From the NCBI GenBank assembly GCA_012861695.1, contig JAAOOA010000033.1:19631934-19695933 (forward strand): a stretch of DNA of 64,000 bases. The letters are read 5' to 3'. The notes below the pieces were generated by a model. That model had not been told where the DNA came from and did no database searches. It saw nothing but the letters and a program-made list of their open reading frames with translations. The translations under genes were made by a program, and so were the position numbers. This stretch comes from Trematomus loennbergii. Taxonomy: Eukaryota; Chordata; Actinopteri; Perciformes; Nototheniidae. Within the stretch, counting starts at the first letter, position 1. Each line of letters opens with the position of its first letter. Shown piece by piece: positions 39,801-51,800 of the stretch.

Positions 39801-42800
39801 GATGGCACGAGAGAGCGGCATTCCTCGGATCTACATCGCAGCCAACAGTGGCGCCCGCATCGGGCTGGCAGAGGAGATCAGACACATGTTCCACGTGGCC
39901 TGGCAGGACCCAGCTGACCCTTATAAGGTCAGCCAGCAAAGAGTCACAAAGAGTTTTATTTGTGTGCTTCTCTTACATGATTCTAAAAATACACTAACTC
40001 AATATAACACATTTATCATAAAAAATATGAATTCTCTTAATTTTTTACTAGTGAAGTTAATTTTCCCATCATGGATTTCATTACTTCAGTCCGCTGCCTG
40101 CCGTTTTCTTTTTTAATGTTCTGTACGTTTGATTGTATTTCTTTATTATGGTATTTTAGAATCTATCCTATTTGTGTGTTGCAAAAATATACTTTTGTGA
40201 TTTTTTTTTCCTATTTTATTTCTTTATATATTTTAAATATACTGTAGTATAAATGTATTTTATTGTCATTCTATCAGATTATATAATCCTTCGTTTTTTC
40301 TTTCAAAAAATTTCAACATTAGACCTATTTCTCCTGCAGGGTTTCAAGTACCTCCACCTATTTTATTTATTTGTATATACTGTACGTATTAGTGTGTTAA
40401 TTAAAGTATCTGATTATCTAATACTTTTGACCACCTTTTTTTTTCTTTCTTTTCATCAAAAATATACTTTTAGTTTTCTCTTCTTGTGATTAAAACATAA
40501 CAAATGATCTCTTTCCCCTGCAGGGTTTCAAGTACCTCTACCTAACACCTCAGGATTACAAGAAAGTATCAGCCCTGAACTCTGTGCATTGCGAACATGT
40601 GGAGGATGAGGGAGAATCCAGGTACATCTTATTGTATTACACATTTACACTTTGAGGAAATTAATCCGTGGGATGTTGTATTTTATCAGTCAAGAATGCA
40701 TGACTCCATGCTTTCAAAGCCAATGAGATTACAACAGAGGTGACAATGAAGGGGAAAGCTATGGGAGGGTCACGTCTGGCTTTGGCTGAATATATGTGTT
40801 CCCATGCAGGTACAAGATCACTGACATCATTGGAAAAGATGAAGGGCTCGGTGTGGAGAATCTGAAAGGGTCTGGAATGATTGCCGGAGAATCCTCCCTG
40901 GCTTACGATGAGATCATCACCATGAACCTGGTAAGAGTGAAGTGGACGCACTTGTGTACAACAAACCCATGCATACACATCGCCTTAGCATTGAGCTCTC
41001 CCCTTGTGTGATCTTTGGAGGAACAAAGACTACCTGTGTACAAAGAGCTGATTAGCTTGCAAGCCTTAACGTGATTGTGTTGACCTGCAGGTCACATGCA
41101 GAGCCATCGGGATCGGGGCCTATCTGGTGAGGCTCGGACAGAGAACCATTCAAGTGGACAACTCTCACATTATCCTGACTGGAGCCGGAGCCCTCAACAA
41201 GGTAACATCATCCACCATATACAAGCACATTTTAGCACAACACAAAAATTGTTGATAAAAATGTAATCACATACACTGAAAAAGCACTAAATGTGTTATC
41301 TCTAAATACACTCAATCTGCATTTTAATGAGGATCGCCACTATAAATAGTCTTTCATTGGCTATTACATTTTTCACCTAATATCTAATGGCAATTATCCT
41401 GGTCTTCATAATTATTCACAGTATTTTACTGATAATCATCAAAATGTGGTTACCTTTTTTTAAATGGCGCTAGACAGCATTGAAAAAGTGCATTTTGTAA
41501 TGGGGAAATCGCACATTAAAATGATTTCATCATTGCACCAAAACATACTTTACCCTACATTTATTTAGGAAAGGTGTTTTTATTGCACAGATAGTGCTCA
41601 TTCTTTGTAGGTGCACATCGTTTCAAAGTGAAAAATAAGCAATCATAAATCCTAATATCCCCCTGCAGATAACGTTGTGAGTCTTTTCTTTCATACATAA
41701 TAAATCTTGTATTAAAAGAAATCACCCAAATTGTGGGGATTTTTCATTGCAACCTGCTATAAAAAACTAAATCGCCACATCCCTTCTGTGCTGTATCATT
41801 GTTATTTTTCAGTGATAAATTAACATAAACTGCAGATTTTGAAATATTAAATGACACAGGGTAGATGAATGCCTATATTTCAAAGAAAGTAAATTAGAAT
41901 AGTGTGTGCTATGATTTTGGTGCTGTTCCAACCGGGCGATCAGGCCTCCTCCTGCCTCGCTCTGTTCTACCAGGTTCCCCTCTCCGATCCCAGCCACGGG
42001 CCTGCCTGCCACTCACGGCGGAATAATTGAAAGTGAACCATGAAGTTGTATTTGCATAGAAATAGAGTGACATGCCGGAGGCTGCAGTGCAGGACAACCA
42101 TATCATTTGTTTTTAATCAAAAAGAAAAAGTTTTGCTGAGGCAGATTGTTTTCTTGCAAGCAGTTGATTGCTGTGTGTGTATGCATGCATGTGTGTGTTA
42201 CGCTTCACTACTTCCTTTTGTCTTGCTTTCCATTCTCTGTCCTTGTCAGTGCATTAAGATAACTCCATTTCAAATTAGATGACAGATCGCAACATGACAA
42301 ATCATGCAAATGGTCCCATGATGGCACACCTATTTGCTGGGAGCTCAATTGTTATTTAGATAGCCCCAGTGTTTAGCTCTATTTGTGGGAGTAGACTCAT
42401 GTTCATTTTTACTGACGAGTGTCAACATGGTCTAGGTGATGTATTCCAATATATCCTTTGTGTACAATTAACGGTGTTTACTTTAAAACGGCACTAATTC
42501 CACCAGCTTTACAGGCATAAATAGGGCAGTTTTTTCTTCTGCCTGTTTATCATGTGGCTTCCTAGCTATTAACTGAAACGTAATGGAGAGCAGGAGGCTG
42601 CAACCCAGAGATCATCATTCCATTAGCTGCTGGAAATCTCTCATATTTTCATGGGCAGTGGATAGTAACTACTAGCATAAATACCCCAGTGAGCTGTTAC
42701 ATCCAGTTCTCCCCTTCATTTTCTTCCTCCCTCTGTTCCTCCTCCTCCTCCTCCTCTCTGCTGCGGAATCTTAATGAAGCCCGGGCGATGGCCGGAGGCT

Positions 42801-45800
42801 CCGGGGTTTTGTGTATGTCAAGGTGACTGCAATGTTTCTCGGGGCCGTGGGCTCTCCTGACAGCTTTAGGAGGGCCCTAGATTTGTAGCCGGATACATAA
42901 CCATTAATGGTAATAAAGAAAGTAAATGATGGCTGAAAAGGTGAGAGCGGAGGGTAGGGATTGAGCTCCTCTCTGATTTTTATGGAACCATGTCAGGGCC
43001 CTGCCACCTGTTCTAGGCTGCTTATGAAAATAGGGTGGGCTGTGGAGGATTTTATGGCTTCCGGTTGGCACAGGGGCATTTCTGAAGGTAAAATGGGTTT
43101 GGTGGCTTCCAGCTCACTCTTATACAACAGCCTCTTTCACAACTGCTGGATGGAGATATAGAAATGTGCAGAATATATGGTGAAACACGCTCCCCATTAA
43201 TATCAGGACAGCAACAAAACCTACACAAATTCCCTTGCATACTAAAAACCCACCTTGGCCAACAAAAACAGATCAAATATTTATTAGAAGCATGTTTGGC
43301 TTATTTCAACTTAAATAGTGTGTCTTATTCAAACTAATACACTTGCAGAATTATTGATATTTGAACTTTGTATCTTCCTCATTGATTGCACATATTATAA
43401 GTTGCTTTGGATAAATCATTAGCTAATTGAAACATAATGTAAATGATAAAAAGGGGTTTAACATTGTTCAATTAATTCAATTTTCTTTTACGAGAAAGTG
43501 CATGTGACAATCTGATAATCCCCAGGAAGAGAGTCGTGTGCACCCTCCCACCTCAGATCGCTGTGGTTGAGAGATTTCTATTTGCTGATCACTTGTATAG
43601 ACTCTGTATGCAGGCCCCCTGCTGTTACCTGGCATGCCTGTGTGCGATCTCATTGATCCAAATCCACCCCCCTCCCCCACACCAGAAGCCTGGAGACAAC
43701 ACCTCCATGAACAGCATTTTCTTTCTGCATTCAAGGCAAAAATATATAATACAGAATGAGAATATATTTGTGAGACGCTGTTTCTCAAAAGTGTTGATGA
43801 AACTATCCTCCTGTCTCACTGACGTCCTGGTGTTGTTGAATAAGAAATGGAGGGAAAACAGCCATCTCTGGGCAGCTGTGGCTCAACCTTTAATTGGAAC
43901 AGAGACTGATAGGGAATTATTCATAGGGCCCTTAATTGTACTTCTCATTCCTCTGTCCTAGGCAGGCAAACAGCCTTGGGAGAGCTGTTTCTACGGGTAA
44001 GATAAGGCACGCTCTTTCTTTGCGCGCGTCTTAGATATGACCATAAAACAATCTTTACTTTTAAGTCAGTTTGACCCTGCGAGGGACAGGATTTGCAGCG
44101 TCTTTTAATGTAGATTATGCTCTTAGGAGTGGTTAAGTGTCCGGGACAGGGTAATATGACTTCAGAGTAGGTTTGGGCGGAGGCTGTGTCTCTACGGCGT
44201 CTCAGCAAATGTCTTTGTCAATTCTCCGGCCGTAACTTCCAATAAATCTTCAGTGTCTGACATCAGTTCAAAGCTCTCCAGTGTATTTCTTGAGTTCCTG
44301 TTCTTTGCTCCAAAATTGTCATCACAGAGACCAGGTGAAATTCTCTGTGTATAAATATACCTGTACAAATGGACTGTCAATTGTATAAATCCCTAACGTA
44401 TTCCATGATGACGTTTTGAGTGTTGATACAGCAGCTACAATGTTAGAATGTCCAAAAGGTATTCATGAAGCGAGCATATTAAAAGTTGTCTTCTTGTTGT
44501 ACTGCGGACAAACCTGTCAGGGCATGAATTCAAACTTGCAGTGTTTTTGGCATCCTTTAAATTACAGCAAAATGTTTCTTTGGTAATATCAAAGTATAAT
44601 TTTTCACTATTTTGCGACATTTGACCAAACAAAAAAACAAACGGCATCTTGGATCACAACAGAAAACTATATTTTTCCTATTGTTAAATGCACACTTATC
44701 TTTTTCCCACTCCAGGTGCTGGGCAGAGAAGTGTACACATCAAACAATCAACTTGGTGGCATCCAAATCATGCACAACAACGGTGTTACCCACTGTGCCG
44801 TGTGTGATGACTTTGAGGGAGTGTACACGCTGCTGGAGTGGCTTTCCTACATGCCCATGGTAATGTTTAGATGCATCTTCTATCAGTGTGAGAATAAACG
44901 TGTCAAAATGTTAAGAGTTGGATGTTGTTTGCTGCTCTAAAATTAAGCAATTTCCTTTTTTCAGACTAATTCGAGTCCAGGGCCAATCCTTGATGCGAAG
45001 GATCCCATAGATCGGCTGGTGGAGTTTATCCCTACAAAGGCTCCGTACGACCCTCGCTGGATGCTGGCAGGACGTCCCAGCCAGAGTGAGTCTCTTTTAA
45101 TGGAAACGTGTTCCTTTTCTGTTGCTAGTTTTGAACAAAAAAATACACATGTTCAGAAAATAAATTGGGCTATATTGAACTTTGACCAGCGTTTTTCACT
45201 ATTTTGACTATTTATGGACTAAATATTCTGTCTTAATAACAGATTTATTGACATAAAAACAATCGCAAGTTACAGCTAGGCTGAACAACTTATCCGAATC
45301 CTATTAAAATTGTTATATAGACTAGTGTACTGTCCCAATGGAAGCAGAAGCTGTATTTGTTAAATGCTAAATATGTGTCAAAATACCATTCTGGATTACA
45401 TATTGTGCTCCTGCTGAGATACCCTGGCCTAAAATCATATGCAATGGACTTAAAGGGCCCTATTATGCTCATTGTGAGGTTCATATTTGTATTGTGTGCT
45501 TCTTCTGGGACATTTTTACATGCTTTAATGTTCAAAAAGATCTTCATTTTTCTTAATTAGAGATGTCCCACCCCATAGCTTATCACAATGTGTTGGAGTG
45601 TTACGCAGTGATGTCACTATGTTACGTAAATAAACAAAGGAGACCAACGGAGGCTCCTTTAGATCTTTTGATTGAAGAGAGAATAACGATGCAAAAAAAT
45701 AAATCAGACAAAAACATTTGTTATTATAATTTGTCCAAGTATTTCAGCCTTGGTTGCAGCCGTTCTCTCAGCGGCCTCATCAAACACTGCACTGAAAGTT

Positions 45801-48800
45801 CTATCGCCTCATACATTATTATGGTTGTGTGGTCATTTATATACTTCAACATTTGCTCATTTCCTCCACTAATAATTTCTATTCAAAGTGCTTTATCAGC
45901 AGTTGTAAAGAGCCACACTCCTATTTATTTTGTGTTATTTATAACATATATATTTCATCATTTAATCCTTATACTCCCAGGGTTAAAGGTGAACATAATT
46001 CATCACTAGAGAGCCTGTTAAGAAACTAATAGAGAAACAATGAGGTATAAGATCATACGTCTAACAGCTAGATCAAGATAGCGCCGAAATGGATTCGGCG
46101 TGTTTTACACTGCAGGTCAGGACTTAGCAGGTTCCACATCAGTGTAATTACGGCTTGGGACAGGAAAGAGATTTGGGAGGGGGGGGGGGGGCTGCGAGGG
46201 TAGCCAGTCAACAACTCTGGTAGTCATGAGTGGCGAGGCTTAATTGAATGGTAACCTCACAGACTGGGCATGTTTCTCTGGGTGCGCGGGCAGAAAAACA
46301 GCTGAATAAGCCCTCCTTCTGCAGTCATCCATCATGGTTTGCTGCCAAGATTACACATTCTGAGGGAGGAGAAATACACAACTTGGGACCGCAGGAGGAA
46401 TAAAGCTGCAGTTTTTGAAAAAACACCATAGAAAGAGAGGGAATATGTCCAGGAAATTGATTCAGTTGCATTTCCAATTTGCAATAAGAAACTCCCCTTT
46501 CATTCATGTTGCACTCACACGACTCTCATTCCTTTTTCACAGCTCCAAAGGGTTCTGGCAGAGTGGCTTCTTTGACCAGGGCTCCTTCATGGAGATCATG
46601 CAGCCATGGGCTCAGAGCGTGGTGGTCGGCAGAGCCAGGTGAGTGTCCCGGCAAAACACACTGGCAATAATCACTGTTAACGTAGTCAAGGTCATTTGTA
46701 CATGTCTGAATGTCTTCTCTCTACAGGCTGGGTGGGATACCTACTGGGGTGGTTGCCGTGGAAACCAGGTCAGTCGAGCTGTCAATCCCAGCCGATCCAG
46801 CCAATTTGGACTCCGATGCGAAGGTAAGGGGTCGCTCAATGCATGTATTCAGAAGGAGTCTGGTTATATAACTTTAAAATAATGTCTGCCATACATTTCA
46901 CATATTTTTCTTAAATAACAAAACTGTTTGATTTTACCCTTTTGATGCGTATGATCATATCTGCAAGATCATGCTATCACTTGGAAATGTATTCCTTATT
47001 GAGTTTAATGAAATGAAATACAATTTACATGTGGTATTTTCAAAATTAGAATATTCTTCTAAATTATTATGTTAAATTAACTAATATTGTTTATTGCTTC
47101 CACTTTTGTATTTATTCATTTATCATTTTTGGGATGGATTGTCTGACTGTCTTATTGAGTGAATGTAAATTGCCTGTCATGTTCACCAAAATGCGTTTTC
47201 TTTTTTTGTCAGTTCCTACATGCTCTTACCATAATAATTATAATAATAATGATATACTTTAATGATAAAGTAATTAACTTTTCTGACCTTAAAACACATA
47301 AACTCGCTTTGGTGCTTCACTTCTTTATCTCTCTTTAGAGCCTTTCCCTGTTCACAGCTTCCCTCCAATGCACACCTTAAACGCTCATCCATGCTCATAC
47401 ACGACACACACTTGGGTGTTTGTTTGGGAGACTAAGGCCCAATCCCAAACCACACCCTACCCCTACACACTACCCCTCCGTTTGCGTGTTCGCGCGGAGG
47501 GTCCGCCACATTAAGTCCTCATGATAACCTCATTTTTTTTTACTTAGATCATATACCTGTGTTTAGTCTAGAAAAGGTAAATGTGTGCATTTTATTATAA
47601 AGTTGTGTATATTTACAGATTGTTGCAAAAACTAAGAAGCTTATAAATATCAGGTTTAAAACTAAAAGAGCTTTACAAAAAAAGTAACACAATTAAAGAT
47701 GTTTGGAGTTTTATTTGAGTTCTTAATTTAAATGTTTGGTCTAAGAGATGCTGATTTGAAACGTTGTTACATACAGTTGCGGCATTTCCTGTTTCTGCCG
47801 GAGAGAGGGGAGGCCGTCCCAATGCGGTGCGCTGTATTTATACCCTTAGGGAACTTCATTCAGCTGCGAGTGTGGCTACAGACAGAGTTCACTCCGTCAC
47901 GGAGGGTAGGGTCGAGGGAGTGGTTTGGGATTGGGCCTAAACCAAGGGGTGTCTAATGGCGGCCCCTTTTATAAAAAAATATAATTAATTGTTATCTTTG
48001 GTGAATTCCACTCAGAACAACCCACAATAGATTATATTTAATCTCACTTTCCTCACCCCAAACTCTAGTGTTCTGATATTTACAGAACCCTTGTGCTGAT
48101 GAAGATTTTCTGATTTGTATATTTAGATCATCCAGCAGGCCGGACAGGTGTGGTTCCCAGATTCTGCTTTCAAGACAGCGCAGGCCATTAAGGACCTGAA
48201 CAGAGAGGGGCTCCCTCTGATGGTGTTTGCCAACTGGAGGGGCTTTTCTGGAGGAATGAAAGTACTTCTACTTCCGTGGTTATCATCAATGCAGGATCAA
48301 ACCCATTCTCATGAAATTCTCCCCTCTTAGATATGTACGACCAGGTGTTGAAGTTCGGGGCCTACATCGTGGACGGGCTGCGGGAGTACAGGCAGCCGGT
48401 CTGGTTTATATCCCCCCCAGGCTGAGCTGGGGGGGATCCTGGGTGGTTATAGATCCACCATCAACCCTCGTCACATGGAGATGTACGCTGACAAGGACAG
48501 CCGGTGAGTTGGAAAGAAAAGGCGCACAAAAGAAGTCTCATCTTATCAAACCCGTCGAAGCTCACTTAAATCACTCTTGTCTCCAGAGGTGGAGTTTTGG
48601 AGCCTGAAGGAACGGTGGAGATCAAATTCCGGAAGAAGGACCTGGTGAAGACGATGAGACGAGTGGATCCGATCTACATGAGCTTGGCTGAAAGACTTGG
48701 TGAGTCCTCCGGTTTTCTTGCATTCTCATTATAGCCCTTTGCTGGCGTCCCCCTCGGCCTTGTCCTCATCTTTTGGCCAGGAGCAATCCATCAGGTCGGA

Positions 48801-51800
48801 GCATGTGTGCGTTCACAGTCGTTCTTTATTTGGTGTTGATGGTATCATCTTCACCGCACCCCCCGGGAGACGTGTCAATCACAGCCTGCTCAGATCAATC
48901 CCCAGCTCTCTGTCTCTCCAGCACAGCGTATTGATTTTCCTCCAGGCTCAGAGAAACGGTGCTCCAATTCCATGTGGGCCCTACGCTGAGGGCCGATCGG
49001 AGGAATGGAGGGGCTACTGGGAGTGGTTTCAGAGCTCACAGATTGGAATTGACAGAAATCAGTCTTTGGTGACAACAGCCAGGGGTTTTGGGGGGTAGCT
49101 CCGAACAAAAGGAGTTAATTCACCGCTTCATGCTCATGAAGAAAGCTCATTTGATGTTAATGGGACTAGGGATGTGACAGTATGGATTTATTTTCTTACC
49201 GCGGTGGGAAATCCCCAGTGGTTTGGCGGTTTACGGTTAATAGGTTCAGAACAAGCATGCAACGGGATATTTGTGTGATTTAAACAGATGTTTTTGCAGA
49301 TGATGCTTCGCTTTTCGTGAGAAAAAAAGAGTCTGGAACTGTAACTATGTGACACTCGCTATGTGATAAGCAACTTTGGCCAAAAGCCCTGAACATACTT
49401 TAGGATAGTAGAACCTACAAATTGCTTCTGATGAACAGTGATCTTACACACCCAAGTCAAAGTTATTTCAAACCATTATTGTGCAAACATTTTTTAAGTT
49501 TACAGTGTTATTTTGTGCACATTTTATTCAAACTGCCTAGTTTGTGAGAAATAATAAGACAGCTATCCAAGAATTCCGAATTCTTAGTATTTTTATATTC
49601 AGAAAAACAGGTGAATGCAGTAATGGTTGCTATGGTACTGACCACACCTGCATCACAAGTATTTGTTATACCAGGAATTGGCGTCCAAGTAAACCAATAA
49701 CACTTAAGATTCAAGTTATGGAAGATTAGTTACAACCTTCAAAAGTGTTTTATAATACTGTAATTTTAGGATGCTTTTAGGATGACCTGTGATTCCTTGT
49801 CTATATGCACAGCTTGTAATTGAAACCTACAGGCATTTGGTTTAACAAAATAGTTTTATGGTACCATTTTCCAACAGGAACCCCAGAGCTGAATCCCTCT
49901 GAATGTAAAGAGCTGGAGACCAAGCTGAAGGAGCGAGAGGAGTTCCTCCTGCCCATCTACCACCAGGTGGCCGCAGTTTGCAGACCTCCATGACACCCCG
50001 GGTCGCATGCAAGAGAAGGGTGTAATAACGGTGAGCACTTCTTACATGCATGTACCGTTAAAGTGTGAACTGCAGTATGTGACTAACCAGAAAAGCCCGC
50101 AGGGGAGTCTAAGTGTAGCTGCTGCTGCACCTGCCTGTGTGAATAATGTTTGGTCTGTGAGACTCGTCCTCATAATTATCTTGCGATGACCCCGGTCAAT
50201 CACCTTAGAAACCGCAGAGCAGCCTCGGGCAGGCGCAATCTCATCCTGTGCCCTCACACTCCCATTTTTCACACACAACATACACACACTCCGTTTGACT
50301 GCCATCCATCTGTGAAGACCCTTCGGTCATGTGAGCGGTCTGTTTGGTACACACAGTATGCGCTTGAAGGACAACTGCATTTGAACCAACCCTAATTAAC
50401 AGTGTCTCACTTGTAAATCCACAACAAAATAAAGATTCCCAAATCTAATTTGATAAATCTGAATAAGCCTTTTTAAGATGTGTGTTAAAGCACATTGTTT
50501 CATATTTTTGTTACATCAATCCACACTTCTACAGCCTGGGACTATGTCAAAAATAAAGGCGTTTTTTTTTTTAAACCAAATCAAACGTACAACACAGTCC
50601 TTTCTGCCAGGTAGTCTGTCTCCTTAATGAGTTCTATGTCTTTGTGACATCACTGCAGACAATTCACAACAGACACTGACATTTAATAAATTGTAAAACA
50701 AAGGTGATAATAGCTCCTCATAACAGAAGCGGCAATGACATTAGTATGTGTTTTTGTGTCTCAGGATATCCTTGATTGGCAAACATCCCGTCAGTTCTTC
50801 TACTGGCGCCTGCGGCGTTTGCTGCTGGAGGACACGGTGAAGAGTAAGATCTCAGCGGCCAACAGCGAGCTGACAGACGGACAGATCCAGGCCATGCTGC
50901 GCCGCTGGTTCGTGGAGGCCGAGGGGGCCGTCAAGGTAAACCCACCGTGTACTCATGACCTTTGTTTTATATATCCAGAGAGTTTGGGAGGAAATGTAGA
51001 ATACCATAGTTAATGTCTTTATAGATTTTCTTGTATGTGAAATGGACTTAGATTTGTATCGGTTTGTATTTTTGTTGGTTTGACAGTTGCAGGGCTTGTA
51101 GCTATACCAGAGTTAGCTATGGGCTAATTTACATTTGTAGTGTCTGGGCAGGAAATAGGCAATAGATATAGAATATTCTTTTGTTTATCCCCTTGGCAAA
51201 TGCAATGTTTTTTAATATTGACATGAAGTTATTTAAAGCCACATACATAAATGAATGTTACATCGATGATGTAGAATTGATTCAGCTGGCACACATTTTC
51301 TAACATTTTAACAAACTATTGTGATTAACAGCACGTCAGAAAGGGTACTTGGTACTGTATGAGTTTGAAACAACATTTTGCCAGTCAAGCTTTATTTGAC
51401 TGGTCACATTTTGGTTCTTTGCAGCTTACATTTTCAAATTAAAATAGATTTGCAATGATTGAATGTAGGAACAAAAGAATGCATAGAATACCACAGTATC
51501 CGTTTCCTCTTTTCCGACATACAAAGCCTAATAACCATGGAAGTCAGGAAAGGTTTTTTGTTTTGTTCAATGCCCTAAAGCACACTAAAAAAGACAGAAG
51601 ACTGATAAAGCATAAGCAGCACATATGTGGAAGAATGATAGAGAGTCTTTTCTCTGCCTTTTTAAATGGCTCATTCTGAAATAAAGTCAGGGAAAGTGCC
51701 TATTCTCAAGTTAACCCCCCTGGGAATGATTAGAATGGTTGTTTCTAGCGCATTTCTTCTCCTGGAGGTGCACTAGATAAAGAAGTAGTACCCATTCCTA

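Noticed and set aside
39672..39917. Second-frame ORF over exon 39 ([12 protein letters not shown]...)
   Set aside because: Shadow of the carboxyltransferase exon, whose true frame matches ACC1 throughout.
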